This document shows positions 17,417 to 26,566 of a stretch of 64,000 nucleotides of DNA, in pieces. Every line of letters begins with the position of its first letter. Positions within the stretch are counted from its first letter, which is position 1. The DNA lies in the NCBI RefSeq assembly GCF_002118315.1, contig NZ_MTSZ01000009.1, forward strand, positions 59,186 to 123,185. Reading direction: 5' to 3'. Made by a program: the position numbers and the translations under genes. This stretch comes from Kiloniella majae (lineage in GTDB: Bacteria; Pseudomonadota; Alphaproteobacteria; Kiloniellales; Kiloniellaceae). Below the pieces are notes generated by a model, which searched no databases, was not told the DNA's origin, and saw only the letters and a program-made list of their open reading frames with translations.

Positions 17417-19050
17417 TGTCTGATAATCTTCTTGAGATTAAGAACCTGAAAATAGGCGCTACTGTCTATCCTCCTGGCGAGAAGCCTCACGATATTACAA
17501 TCGTTCACGATGTGTCTCTTGACCTGAAAAAAGGTCAGGTTATGGGGCTTATTGGTGAAAGTGGTGCTGGTAAGTCAACTATTGGCCTTTCTTCTATGAG
17601 TTATGGTCGCGGTGGGGTTGAAATTACGGGTGGTGAAGTTTTCGTCAATGGCCGCGATATCCTTAAAATTCAAGCTCATGGCTTAAGGGAGTTGCGGGGC
17701 AGGGAGGTAACTTATGTTTCCCAATCTGCGGCAGCTTCCTTTAATCCGGCCATGCGTTTGATGGATCAGGTCATTGAGACCACGCTGTTGCATGGACTTT
17801 CAACGAAGACACAAGCGGAAGAACGCGCAATTGAACTTTTCAGGTCTCTGGGGCTTCCAGACCCTGAAAACATTGGTAATCGCTATCCGCACCAGGTGTC
17901 TGGTGGGCAATTGCAACGTGTTATGACTGCAATGGCACTTTGTCCGAAGCCTGATCTGATTGTTTTTGATGAACCGACAACGGCACTTGATGTGACAACA
18001 CAGATTGATGTCTTGGCCGCGATTAAAAAGGCAATTAGAGATACTGGTGTTGCTGCTCTGTATATTACCCATGATCTGGCTGTGGTGGCACAGGTTTCTG
18101 ATGAAATCCTTGTTTTGCGTCACGGTAATATGGTTGAACACGGAACTGTTCAACAGATTATCGAAGAACCAAAAGAAGAATACACACAGGAATTGGTGAA
18201 AGCTCACTCAATAACACACGAAGAGAAAAAGCCGACAGACAATCCAATTCTTCGTGTTGAGAATATCACGGCATCCTATGCAGGAACGATTAAAGTTCTA
18301 AAAGATGTCTCTGTTGATATTCATGCTGGTCAAACACTGGCTGTTGTTGGTGAGTCCGGTTCGGGTAAATCAACTCTGGCACGGGTGATAACGGGGCTGC
18401 TACCACCAAGTGAAGGGCGTATTGTCTTTGATGGCAAAGAGCTGACACCGGCATTGCCAAATCGAAGCCTTGATGACCTTCGTGAACTTCAGATGATTTA
18501 TCAGATGGCTGATGTGGCAATGAACCCACGTCAAACTGTCGGACAGATTATTGGGCGTCCACTTGAACTTTATTTCGGTATGAAAGGCGCTGAAAAACGT
18601 AAACGCGTTATTGAGCTGCTGGACGAAATCGAAATGGGTGAGAAGTTTATCGACCGGTATCCTGCTGAGCTTTCCGGTGGTCAGAAACAACGTGTATGTA
18701 TTGCTCGTTCTTTGGCGGCGAAACCCAAACTGATCATTTGTGACGAAGTTACATCCGCACTCGATCCGTTGGTTGCTGATGGCATTTTGAAGCTTTTGCT
18801 TGATTTGCAAAAGATAGAAAATGTTGCCTATCTCTTTATTACTCACGATCTTGCGACGGTGAAATCGATATCTGATTCCATTGCTGTTATGTATCTTGGG
18901 GAACTGGTGAGATATGGAACCAAGTCCGAAGTTCTTTCACCTCCGTTCGATGACTACACGGATCTTCTGCTTTCTTCAGTACCAGAAATGAAGCTGGGCT
19001 GGTTGGAAGAGGTCTTGGCGGATCGGAAAATGGAAAGTGCCGGCAATTAG
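17416..19050 (+). CDS. Fused double ATP-binding subunit of the peptide/opine ABC importer
   Basis: Two complete ABC ATPase domains lie in one 544-residue chain, equivalent to DppD fused to DppF. Domain 1 (about 5-260) has Walker A GESGAGKST, signature VSGGQLQRV, and Walker B LIVFDEPTTALD. Domain 2 (about 275-530) has GESGSGKST, LSGGQKQRV, and LIICDEVTSALD. Fusion of the two subunits is common in proteobacteria, as in GsiA and YejF. The protein powers the permeases encoded just upstream. A 69-base gap follows before the phosphodiesterase-like gene, which has a strong ribosome site, so the operon probably continues. Confidence 0.95.
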   Translation: MSDNLLEIKNLKIGATVYPPGEKPHDITIVHDVSLDLKKGQVMGLIGESGAGKSTIGLSSMSYGRGGVEITGGEVFVNGRDILKIQAHGLRELRGREVTYVSQSAAASFNPAMRLMDQVIETTLLHGLSTKTQAEERAIELFRSLGLPDPENIGNRYPHQVSGGQLQRVMTAMALCPKPDLIVFDEPTTALDVTTQIDVLAAIKKAIRDTGVAALYITHDLAVVAQVSDEILVLRHGNMVEHGTVQQIIEEPKEEYTQELVKAHSITHEEKKPTDNPILRVENITASYAGTIKVLKDVSVDIHAGQTLAVVGESGSGKSTLARVITGLLPPSEGRIVFDGKELTPALPNRSLDDLRELQMIYQMADVAMNPRQTVGQIIGRPLELYFGMKGAEKRKRVIELLDEIEMGEKFIDRYPAELSGGQKQRVCIARSLAAKPKLIICDEVTSALDPLVADGILKLLLDLQKIENVAYLFITHDLATVKSISDSIAVMYLGELVRYGTKSEVLSPPFDDYTDLLLSSVPEMKLGWLEEVLADRKMESAGN

Positions 19051-19119
19051 TCGGCACTTATATTCCACTGCCAATGGATAAGATTGGCTATTATCAGTGC
19101 TGTTTAGGGAGGTTATCTC

Positions 19120-19959
19120 TTGGCTCTTAAAAATAAAGTGTTGTTGATCATCTTGGATGGTCAACCATGGAGAGATGCGCGTCGTTACATGGGGAACCTG
19201 GAAGGTTGGGTTCAATCCGGCGAAGCACGTGTTTGGAAAATGCGTGCAGTGTTACCATCAACATCTGCATCTTGTTATGCGTCTATTCATACTGGCGTAA
19301 CACCGCAACAGCATCATGTCGTGTCTAATCAGTCTATTTTCCGTGTGGAACAGGCTGATATTTTTAGTCAAGTTCGGGCTGCAGGTGGAAAAACAGGCGC
19401 TGTCACGCATTCATTCTGGTCTGAATTCTTTAATCGTGCGCCGTTTGATATGGTTCGTGATATTGAATATGACGAAGAGGATAGCCCGATTAATCATGGT
19501 CGTTTTCATACCATGACGGGCTATGGACACAAAAATCAGATGACCCCGTCTGATGCAGATTTGTTTGCCACACTGACAATGTTGACGGAACGTCATAAGA
19601 TCGACTATGGCATTCTGCATACCTGTACCCTTGATTCCATGGGGCACAGATTTGGCCATGATTGCCATGAAATGGATAATGCCTGTTTTGCTATAGACGC
19701 GATGCTTGCGCATTTCCTTCCTCGATGGATCAAAAATGGTTATGAAGTCATTGTGACAGCCGACCATGGTCAGTCAGATCGTGGGCACCACGGTGGCCGC
19801 GGGGATGATCAACAGGATGTGGCGCTATATTGGTTTGGTGGCGGCAATGGACCTAAAGACGACGTCCTGCTGGATCAATTACAACTTGCACCAACGATTC
19901 TATCCAGAATGGGCGCCCCGATTGCGGATACAATGAAGGCAGAGCCTTTCTTGAAATAA
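19120..19959 (+). CDS. Alkaline-phosphatase-superfamily phosphodiesterase (nucleotide pyrophosphatase-like)
   Basis: A 279-residue cytoplasmic protein of the type I phosphodiesterase/nucleotide pyrophosphatase/phosphonoacetate-hydrolase branch. Metal and nucleophile elements visible are IILDG (Asp 13), LPSTSASCYASIHTG (the Ser/Thr nucleophile near residue 49), TLDSMGHRFGH, VTADHGQSDRGHHGG and a distal His. It starts at TTG 19120, with the strong ribosome site AGGGAGG ending eight bases upstream. No ATG lies at a sensible position. There is no signal peptide, so it acts on an imported or internal phosphodiester or phosphonate. Its place directly after the ABC importer suggests it processes the imported substrate. 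A strong terminator follows it. Confidence 0.82.
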   Translation: MALKNKVLLIILDGQPWRDARRYMGNLEGWVQSGEARVWKMRAVLPSTSASCYASIHTGVTPQQHHVVSNQSIFRVEQADIFSQVRAAGGKTGAVTHSFWSEFFNRAPFDMVRDIEYDEEDSPINHGRFHTMTGYGHKNQMTPSDADLFATLTMLTERHKIDYGILHTCTLDSMGHRFGHDCHEMDNACFAIDAMLAHFLPRWIKNGYEVIVTADHGQSDRGHHGGRGDDQQDVALYWFGGGNGPKDDVLLDQLQLAPTILSRMGAPIADTMKAEPFLK

Positions 19960-19990
19960 ACCAGAATATATTTGTTTGGTTTTTATTTGT

Positions 19991-20038
19991 AACTGGGTGC
20001 GAAAGCTTTTCATAAAGCCTTCGTATCCAGTTTTTTTT
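19991..20038 (+). terminator. Intrinsic terminator after the ABC/phosphodiesterase operon
   Basis: A 19-pair hairpin (arms begin AACTGGGTGCG and end CGTATCCAGTT, with two G-T pairs and one mismatch) is followed by a run of eight T. It closes the transport operon and implies a separate promoter for, or read-through into, the CocE-like gene that starts 57 bases later. Confidence 0.85.
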
Positions 20039-20094
20039 ATGCCAGTTATCTTATGGCGGTTCATTATTACAGATATAGCTTTTTGAGGTGCAAT

Positions 20095-22164
20095 ATGGCG
20101 ACAAGCTTTCAACCCCGATCAAATGTTACTCAACATGATGGCTTTTGCGTCTGGGAGAATATCTGGATCCCGCTAAAGGATGGCCGACAGCTATCGGCGC
20201 GTATCTGGATGCCTGATTTGACACAGGATGAAGAAGGTGGAGTTATACCCGTACCTGCGATTTTCGAATATCTTCCTTATCGCAAGCGTGATGGAACCGC
20301 ACAGCGGGATGAAAGCACCTATCCCGTCTTTGCCAAGGCAGGGTATGCAGGTGTACGTGTCGATATATCAGGTACAGGTGAATCTGACGGAGTTTTTGAC
20401 GATGAATATTCTCCTCGTGAACTTTCTGACGGCATCGAAGCAATAAACTGGATTGCAAAACAGCCCTGGTGCACTGGTAAGCTTGGGATGATGGGTATAT
20501 CCTGGGGTGGCTTTAATGCCCTGCAAATTGCGGCTTTGCGACCGGAACCATTAAAGGCCGTTATATCGATTGGCTCGACTGTTGACCGGTATAATGCTGA
20601 TATTCACTATAAAAGCGGCTGCCATTTGAATTCAAACCTGTCTTGGTCTGGTGTGATGCAATGTTTTGCCAATCGGCCACCAGATCCAGATTTAGTTGGT
20701 GATAAATGGCGGGATATGTGGCTAGAACGCTTAGAGGGCGCTAATCTTATTCTCGATGAATGGTTATCTCATCAACGCTATGATGATTTCTGGAAGCATG
20801 GCTCGATTGAACAGGATTATGAGGCTTTGGAAATCCCAAGTTTGGTAATTTCCGGTTGGGCTGATGCCTATAAAAATGCGCCCCCAGAAGCAGCCGAAAA
20901 TATGCCCGGTCTTGCTAAAGCCATCAACGGTCCCTGGGTGCATAAGTACCCGCATTTTGCCTACCCACATCCCAGATCAGATTTCCATCAAGAAGCTTTG
21001 CGTTGGTGGGGTCGATGGATTTGTGATGAACAGAATAATGCAGAAAACTTACCAGCCTATCGTGCTTATATTTCAGAGAATGTAAGACCTTCGCTCTGGC
21101 GGGAACATGAAGAGGGGAGATGGGTTGCAGAAGAAGTTTGGCCATCCAATAGCATTGCGGTGCAAAAATTATACTTGAATGCTGATCACAGTCTTACTGA
21201 GACGAATGATAGTAATTGTAGAGGCCGGGTATCCATTTGTTCACCTGAAGATACTGGTATTGCCTGTGGCGAGGTCTTTGCCCTTAAGCCAGACACAGAA
21301 ACTCCAGGTGATCAACGCATTGATGATGGGGGATCTTTGGTCTTTGAAACAGATATTCTTAGTGACGCAATTGAGATCCTTGGCCAACCAACGTTATCTT
21401 TGAACGTGGCAATTGATGCGCCGCTTGGAAATCTGGCCGTGCGATTGATCGATGTGCATCCTGACGGTGTTTCTCATCGCGTCTGTTTTGGTGTTTTGAA
21501 CCTGGCGCATCGTGATGGTAACGAAACGCCAAAGGAAATGATTCCAGGGCAGGCAGAAGATATCAAGGTCATCTTGGATCATATTGGCTATCGTTTTTTA
21601 CCGGGACACAAAATTAGAATTTCCATATCAACAGCCTATTGGCCATTGATCATGCCATCGCCGTATCATGTTACTGCCTCAATTTCTCTGGATAAAAATG
21701 CAGCTCTCTCGTTGCCTGTCAGAGCAACAGGTAATCAAATGGTCAGCGATGATGAAACCCATATGCCTGAACCCGAAGATGCAAACCCGCTACCTGTATA
21801 TAGAGAAATAACACCATCTAAAACGGAACGCCGGGTTGAAAAGGATTTTGCTGGTAACCGGACACATTACATTACCGATGATGATACCGGAACAACGGAA
21901 ATTCCGGGACATGCTTTACGTGTCAGGCATACAAGCTTAACAAAGTGGTCCATAAATCCCGATACACCCTTGGGGGCGGAAGCGACATCACAATGGTGTT
22001 GTTACATGTCTCGTGATGGCTGGTTAATCAAGCTGGAAACTGACGTTTCAATGATTTTAAATGCAGATAGTTTTGATATTTCAGGAAAGATGATCGCTTA
22101 CGAAGGGGATAAGGCGATCTTTGCTCGCGATTACCAAAAATCTATCCCAAGAGATCACATGTAA
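20095..22164 (+). CDS. CocE/NonD-family serine hydrolase (X-Pro dipeptidyl-peptidase-like)
   Basis: A 689-residue alpha/beta hydrolase with the nucleophile motif GMMGISWGGF (Ser about 136), the Asp in ISGWADAY (about 257) and the His in GPWVHKYPH (about 283). A C-terminal jelly-roll (X-Pro DPP C-terminal type) domain follows, with VAIDAPLGNLAVRLIDVHPDG and FLPGHKIRISISTAYWP. The family includes cocaine esterase, Xaa-Pro dipeptidyl peptidases and glutaryl-7-ACA acylases, which cut amides or esters. There is no signal peptide, so it is cytoplasmic. An ATG at 20053 would add 14 residues; ATG 20095 is preferred because GAGGTG lies just before it. The adjacent peptide-type importer suggests hydrolysis of an imported amide or ester. 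Confidence 0.87.
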   Translation: MATSFQPRSNVTQHDGFCVWENIWIPLKDGRQLSARIWMPDLTQDEEGGVIPVPAIFEYLPYRKRDGTAQRDESTYPVFAKAGYAGVRVDISGTGESDGVFDDEYSPRELSDGIEAINWIAKQPWCTGKLGMMGISWGGFNALQIAALRPEPLKAVISIGSTVDRYNADIHYKSGCHLNSNLSWSGVMQCFANRPPDPDLVGDKWRDMWLERLEGANLILDEWLSHQRYDDFWKHGSIEQDYEALEIPSLVISGWADAYKNAPPEAAENMPGLAKAINGPWVHKYPHFAYPHPRSDFHQEALRWWGRWICDEQNNAENLPAYRAYISENVRPSLWREHEEGRWVAEEVWPSNSIAVQKLYLNADHSLTETNDSNCRGRVSICSPEDTGIACGEVFALKPDTETPGDQRIDDGGSLVFETDILSDAIEILGQPTLSLNVAIDAPLGNLAVRLIDVHPDGVSHRVCFGVLNLAHRDGNETPKEMIPGQAEDIKVILDHIGYRFLPGHKIRISISTAYWPLIMPSPYHVTASISLDKNAALSLPVRATGNQMVSDDETHMPEPEDANPLPVYREITPSKTERRVEKDFAGNRTHYITDDDTGTTEIPGHALRVRHTSLTKWSINPDTPLGAEATSQWCCYMSRDGWLIKLETDVSMILNADSFDISGKMIAYEGDKAIFARDYQKSIPRDHM

Positions 22165-22206
22165 AGTAATTATAAATCTATTCATAGGGCTACAAGAATA
22201 GCTTGC

Positions 22207-22232
22207 AGTATAGTTTCATATGAAACTATACT
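22207..22232. promoter_or_regulatory. Perfect 26-base palindrome, probable MarR operator
   Basis: The half-site ATGAAACTATACT is perfectly mirrored around 22219/22220. It lies about 70 bases upstream of the TRAP operon, which also encodes a MarR regulator at 25330. A near copy (ATAGTTTCAT with TGAAATTATA) lies at 27912-27932, upstream of the hpd unit. Length and symmetry suit a MarR dimer site. The match between the two places is seen directly; the regulator assignment is inferred. Confidence 0.75.
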
Positions 22233-22301
22233 CTTTCTGCACATAAATAATTTAAAGATCTGTATGCATACAGAAATAAAAAAGAGCAGGAAGGTTATAG
22301 G

Positions 22302-23327
22302 ATGAAACGTACACTCATTGCGCTGGCAACGGTTGCAAGCACTGCATTGCCAGCAATTTTTTCAAATGCTGTCGGGGCAGAGATTGAATTAAAGCTGAGC
22401 CACTTTCTACCGTCGTCTCATCCAACCCAAACCCAGTTTCTTGAGCCTTGGGCAAAAGAGCTTGAAGAGCGAAGCGATGGTCAAGTCAAGGTAACTATTT
22501 TCCCTGCCGGATCTGCCTTTGGTCATGTTGCTAAGCAATATGATCAAGCAAGAGCAGGTGTCGTCGATATTTCTCATGGTCTCACTGGCTTTCCTCGTGG
22601 TCGTTTACCACGTACCCTGATCATGGATCTTCCTTTCCTGGCAAAATCATCTGATGCTGCATCTCGTACCTTATGGGATTTGTATCCAACTTATCTTGCT
22701 GAAGAATATAAGGGATTGAAGGTTCTTGCCTTACATGCCCACAACCCAGGTCTTATTCATACACGGGGTAAACAAGTTAGTACCATGGATGACCTCGCGG
22801 GTTTACGGGTGCGCGCGCCTTCCGCGGCAACATCTATGATGCTCAAGCAACTTGGGGCAACACCGGTTGGACTTCCCCCTACACAGGTTTATGAAAACCT
22901 GCAAAAGGGTGTAATCGACGGAACCATTTTCCCCTATGACGGTGTTCATGGATTTAAGCTTGCCGAAGTTCTGGATTACCATCTTGATGCAAAGGCTTAC
23001 ACAACAAGCTTCTATTTCATTATGAACGAAAAGAAATATAACGCCTTGCCTGAAAAAATCAGAGCAATCATTGATGATATGTCTGGTGCATCCCTTGTCG
23101 CGAAGTTTGGTCCTTGGTGGAATAACTGGGACAAGCCCGGACTTGAAGATATCAAGAAAAAAGGCAGCCCTATAGTTGTCCTCAATGATAACCAAAGGGA
23201 AGAATGGCGGCGTGCTCTGGAACCAACAACAACCAATTATTTAAAAAGCTTGGAAGAGGCTGGCGTGGATAATGCTCAAGAAATTTACGATGCTGCAGTA
23301 AAGTCTGTCGCAAAATATGAACAGTAA
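22302..23327 (+). CDS. TRAP transporter substrate-binding protein (DctP family)
   Basis: A 341-residue DctP protein with a Sec signal peptide (MKRTLIALATVASTALPAIF, cleavage near VGAE). The mature protein shows the typical LSHFLPSSHPTQTQFLEPWAKELEERS start and the LAGLRVRAPSAATSMMLKQLGATPVGLPPTQVYENLQKGVIDG core. The Arg in LRVRAP normally binds the ligand carboxylate, so an organic acid is expected. It is followed by DctQ and DctM genes. AGGAAGG precedes the ATG. Shared palindromes with hpd suggest an aromatic or keto acid linked to tyrosine catabolism; that is inference. Confidence 0.93.
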   Translation: MKRTLIALATVASTALPAIFSNAVGAEIELKLSHFLPSSHPTQTQFLEPWAKELEERSDGQVKVTIFPAGSAFGHVAKQYDQARAGVVDISHGLTGFPRGRLPRTLIMDLPFLAKSSDAASRTLWDLYPTYLAEEYKGLKVLALHAHNPGLIHTRGKQVSTMDDLAGLRVRAPSAATSMMLKQLGATPVGLPPTQVYENLQKGVIDGTIFPYDGVHGFKLAEVLDYHLDAKAYTTSFYFIMNEKKYNALPEKIRAIIDDMSGASLVAKFGPWWNNWDKPGLEDIKKKGSPIVVLNDNQREEWRRALEPTTTNYLKSLEEAGVDNAQEIYDAAVKSVAKYEQ

Positions 23328-23336
23328 TTGTCTTTG

Positions 23337-23376
23337 AAATGGTCGCTTTAACAATGGGATAGAGCGACCATTTTTT
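23337..23376 (+). terminator. Hairpin with T-run between dctP and dctQ (partial terminator)
   Basis: Arms AAATGGTCGCT (23337-23347) and AGCGACCATTT (23363-23373) run into TTTTTT. It lies between the binding-protein gene and the membrane-subunit genes. In such operons a leaky terminator or mRNA 3' stabiliser at this place lets the binding protein be made in excess. Confidence 0.8.
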
Positions 23377-23404
23377 AATATCAACAGAGCTGTTTGTGTG
23401 AAGC

Positions 23405-23947
23405 ATGACTTTCAGTATATCTAAATATTTCAATCATCTAATCAAGTATGTTGCCTGGATAGGTATCCTGTTTTTGTTAGGTGCCATGCTCATTACAACA
23501 ACAGATGTTGTGTTGAGGAAGATCGATAACGTGGGAATCTATGGAACGATTGATTTGGTCCAGTTGATGATTATGTCGGCGGCTTATCTTTCAATACCCT
23601 ATGCTTTCATGAAAAAAAGCCATGTTGCCGTGGCGATCTTATCCGAACGTATGCCGAAAAAGATCGCCTGTTTTTGTCAGGCCTTGGGAATGTTGTTTTG
23701 TGTTATCTTTATGATCTCGATTGCCTGGTTTGGTTTTCTGCAGGCCCAACAACAGCATCAATACGGTGATATCTCTATCACTCTAGGTTTGCCGATGATT
23801 TACTATTGGGTACCTGTTTTAATTGGCTCAACATTGTCCGGAATAGTCTCTGTCGGACTTTTAATTACCAGTTTCTTTACCCTGTTTAGTGAAAAACAAG
23901 ACCCATCTGATAAAGGTCCGCTTGATAAAGAGAGTGCGCAAATCTAA
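23405..23947 (+). CDS. TRAP transporter small membrane subunit (DctQ)
   Basis: A 180-residue protein with four hydrophobic segments (about 14-36, 50-70, 90-112 and 132-158), the standard DctQ topology. Recognisable features include TTTDVVLRKIDNVGIYGTIDLVQLMIM and YAFMKKSHVAVAILSERMP. Its stop overlaps the dctM start (TAATG), so translation is coupled. It pairs with the large subunit to form the sodium-dependent TRAP permease. Confidence 0.93.
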   Translation: MTFSISKYFNHLIKYVAWIGILFLLGAMLITTTDVVLRKIDNVGIYGTIDLVQLMIMSAAYLSIPYAFMKKSHVAVAILSERMPKKIACFCQALGMLFCVIFMISIAWFGFLQAQQQHQYGDISITLGLPMIYYWVPVLIGSTLSGIVSVGLLITSFFTLFSEKQDPSDKGPLDKESAQI

Positions 23948-25251
23948 TGGCATCCTCAACAATTGGTCTTATTGCCTTTGTAGCTCTTTTCGGATTGATT
24001 GCCATCAGAGTACCCATAGCCATAGCGATGGGTATTGTTGGCATGGTGGGTGGCTTAATTATTAATGGTTTTGATTCCGTCGCCTTTATTATGGGATCTG
24101 TCCCGTTTGAATCAATCTTTCCCTATTCGTTATCTGTCATTCCGTTATTTATCTTGATGGGCGTCTTTTCTTCGAAAGCTGGTCTATCAAGAGCGCTTTA
24201 TGATGCTGCACACGCTTTTATCGGGCACTATAAGGGCGGGTTAGCAATGGCAACGGTTGGGGCTTGCGCCGCATTTGGGGCCATATGTGGATCGTCTTTG
24301 GCGACAGCAGCGACCATGTGCCGTGTCGCAATGCCAGAAATGCGTCGACGGAACTATGATGATGGATTGGCGAGCGCAACAATTGCGGCAGGTGGAACGC
24401 TTGGTGTTTTGATTCCTCCCAGTGTTATCATGGTTATCTATGCCATTTTGACTGAACAATCGATCGGTCGCCTTTTTGCCGCAGCTCTGATCCCCGGTAT
24501 ACTCGCGACGATACTTTATATGCTTGCTGTACGGATCAAAACCGCCAGAAATCCCGACTTGGCCCCGGCGGATGAGCCCGTTGACTGGTCTGGACGGATT
24601 GCTTCCATGCTAAATGTCTGGCCTGTTATTTTGTTATTTACCGTTGTCATTGGCGGAATCTATGCGGGGTGGTTTTCCCCAACAGAAGCCGCCGCAATAG
24701 GGGCAATAGGGGCCTTTATTCTTGCGCTCCTCAAAAGAAAAATGGACCGCCGAACATTTATTGAATGTCTGGAAGAGACAGCGAGTTCAACGGGGATGAT
24801 CTTTATGATCCTGATTGGAACCGCCGTATTCAATTACTTTGTCGAGACGACAGGTCTTCCGCAAGCTTTGGTGGCTTATGTCAGTGAATTGGGCTGGAAC
24901 GAATATACAATTTTGATACTGCTGATCATTTTTTATGTCATCCTGGGATGTTTTATGGATGCGTTGTCAATGATTTTGCTGACGTTACCGTTTGTTTATC
25001 CTTTGATTACCAACATGGGTTTTGATCCAATATGGTTCGGTGTGATTATGGTTTCCGTTGTCGAGGTTGGCTTGATAACACCGCCTGTGGGGATGAACCT
25101 GTTTATTATCATGGCTGGGACACCGGGATTGAAACTACAAACTATTAGCCGGGGCGTTGTTGCTTTTTTAATGGCAGATGTTGTTCGGCTGGCTCTCTTG
25201 ATCCTTTTTCCGGCATTATCCCTATGGCTTCCGGCTTTATTGATGGATTAG
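23947..25251 (+). CDS. TRAP transporter large membrane subunit (DctM)
   Basis: A 434-residue, roughly 12-segment permease with the family hallmarks PLFILMGVFSSKAGLSRALYDAAHAFIGHYKGGLAMATVGACAAFGAICGSSLATAATM (split over helices), GGTLGVLIPPSVIMVIYAI, GWFSPTEAAAIGA and VVEVGLITPPVGMNLFI. It is the main transport subunit. It shares the operon with dctP and dctQ, and the MarR and maiA genes follow 78 bases later on the same strand. Confidence 0.94.
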   Translation: MASSTIGLIAFVALFGLIAIRVPIAIAMGIVGMVGGLIINGFDSVAFIMGSVPFESIFPYSLSVIPLFILMGVFSSKAGLSRALYDAAHAFIGHYKGGLAMATVGACAAFGAICGSSLATAATMCRVAMPEMRRRNYDDGLASATIAAGGTLGVLIPPSVIMVIYAILTEQSIGRLFAAALIPGILATILYMLAVRIKTARNPDLAPADEPVDWSGRIASMLNVWPVILLFTVVIGGIYAGWFSPTEAAAIGAIGAFILALLKRKMDRRTFIECLEETASSTGMIFMILIGTAVFNYFVETTGLPQALVAYVSELGWNEYTILILLIIFYVILGCFMDALSMILLTLPFVYPLITNMGFDPIWFGVIMVSVVEVGLITPPVGMNLFIIMAGTPGLKLQTISRGVVAFLMADVVRLALLILFPALSLWLPALLMD

Positions 25252-25329
25252 CAAACGAAATATCGATTTGTTAAACAAACAAAAATGCAACTGAACTCAT
25301 TCATAAAGAAACGTGGCGTATAAGACGAA

Positions 25330-25827
25330 ATGACTAATAAGAATTCTATAAAATCAGACAATGACGTTTTGGATCTAAAAGACTTTTTTCCTTATAAAGT
25401 CCGCGTTTTTTATCGCTCTGTAAGCCAGTCCATTGCCGAAGTCTATACAAAATCCAAAGGGCTGACCGTTTACCAATGGCGTGTGATGGTTGTTTTGGGA
25501 AATAGCCAACCACTTTCTGCCAGTGAAGTTGTCGACTATTCCAGCTTGGACAAGGTGCAGGTTAGCAGGGCCATCAAAGGCCTTATGGAAAGAGATTTCA
25601 TAGAACGCCACGTGGATGACGTTGATAAACGTAAGGTAAATTTACTTTTGACCGAGAAGGGCAGCGACACACTTCAAGAGCTTATTCCTCTTGTCTTGAA
25701 ACGAGAGCAGGAAATCCTTGATGGTCTGAGTGATGCTGAAAAAGAAACGCTAGAAAACCTTATGGGGCGGGTGTTGAAAAACGCAGATCAATGCTTTGGT
25801 GCGGATAAACTGGTCGAGGATATCTAA
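25330..25827 (+). CDS. MarR-family transcriptional regulator
   Basis: A 165-residue winged-helix regulator. TVYQWRVMVVLGNSQPLSASEVVDYSSLDKVQVSRAIKGLMERDFIERHVDDVDKRKVNLLLTEKG is the complete MarR DNA-binding core, recognition helix and wing, and the C-terminal helix mediates dimerisation. It sits between the TRAP genes and maiA (3-base gap to maiA). MarR proteins usually repress nearby genes and are released by aromatic ligands. The palindromes at 22207-22232 and 27912-27932 are the obvious candidate operators, making this a candidate repressor of TRAP uptake and tyrosine/homogentisate catabolism. Confidence 0.9.
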   Translation: MTNKNSIKSDNDVLDLKDFFPYKVRVFYRSVSQSIAEVYTKSKGLTVYQWRVMVVLGNSQPLSASEVVDYSSLDKVQVSRAIKGLMERDFIERHVDDVDKRKVNLLLTEKGSDTLQELIPLVLKREQEILDGLSDAEKETLENLMGRVLKNADQCFGADKLVEDI

Positions 25828-25830
25828 CTT

Positions 25831-26478
25831 ATGAAGCTCTATAGCTACTGGCGATCAACAGCGGCTTATCGTGTTCGAACTGCCTTAAACCTCAAACAGG
25901 CTGAATACGATATTATTCCTGTTCACCTTGTTAAAAATGGCGGGGAGCAGCTAGGGGGTAAGTACAAAGAGATTAATCCGCAAAAACTTGTGCCTGCTTT
26001 GGAGACAAAAGAAAGCGGAACTCTAACGCAGTCGATGGCAATTATTGAATATCTGGATGAGATCCTGCCCGGGCATAATCTATTGCCAACTAATGCAGGG
26101 GATAGAGCATTTGTAAGAAGTTTATCCCAACTGGTCTGTTGTGACATTCATCCGATAAATAATTTGAGAGTTCTTAAGTATCTAACAGGAGAAATGTTAC
26201 TTTCTCAAGATCAGAAATCCACATGGTACGAGCATTGGGTTCTAGAGGGATTATCAGCGTTTGAGCAGCGTTTAAAAACACGTCAGTCAGAGGGATCATA
26301 TTGTTTTGGCTCTAAACCCGGAATGGCTGATTGTTGCTTGGTGTCGCAACTTTATAATGCCCATCGGTTTGATATATCGATTGCAGAGTTTTCTGAAATA
26401 AGAAAAATTGAAGAAAACTGTCTCAAGTTAGAAGCCTTTGATAAAGCGAGGCCAGAAAACCAGATAGATGCTGAGTAA
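25831..26478 (+). CDS. maiA: Maleylacetoacetate isomerase (zeta-class glutathione S-transferase)
   Basis: A 215-residue zeta GST. The N-terminal YSYWRSTAAYRVRTALNLK is the conserved active-site motif (an SxxSxRVR variant), followed by the thioredoxin-like QKLVPALE and SMAIIEYLDE glutathione site, and the helical C-domain with DIHPINNLRVLKYL. It isomerises maleylacetoacetate to fumarylacetoacetate with glutathione as cofactor in tyrosine/homogentisate breakdown. It starts three bases after the MarR stop and faces the hpd gene across a shared terminator. Homogentisate dioxygenase and fumarylacetoacetase are not in this window. Confidence 0.92.
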   Translation: MKLYSYWRSTAAYRVRTALNLKQAEYDIIPVHLVKNGGEQLGGKYKEINPQKLVPALETKESGTLTQSMAIIEYLDEILPGHNLLPTNAGDRAFVRSLSQLVCCDIHPINNLRVLKYLTGEMLLSQDQKSTWYEHWVLEGLSAFEQRLKTRQSEGSYCFGSKPGMADCCLVSQLYNAHRFDISIAEFSEIRKIEENCLKLEAFDKARPENQIDAE

Positions 26479-26511
26479 GTTAAAGTAGAGAGCTACTCCA
26501 TTTCGAAACAA

Positions 26512-26546
26512 AAAAGGGCGCCGATCATAAAATTAAGCGCCCTTTT
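26512..26546. terminator. Bidirectional terminator between maiA and hpd
   Basis: Arms AAAAGGGCGC (26512-26521) and GCGCCCTTTT (26537-26546) are perfect, with A/T tracts on both sides. It lies between convergent genes and can serve both. Confidence 0.9.
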
Positions 26547-26566
26547 ATTATCTGACTATTAAGAGA

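Noticed and set aside
25267..25279. Near-palindrome TTTGTT-A-AACAAA upstream of the MarR gene
   Set aside because: Short and pure A/T-type symmetry, unrelated to the strong palindromes at 22207 and 27912; chance is likely.
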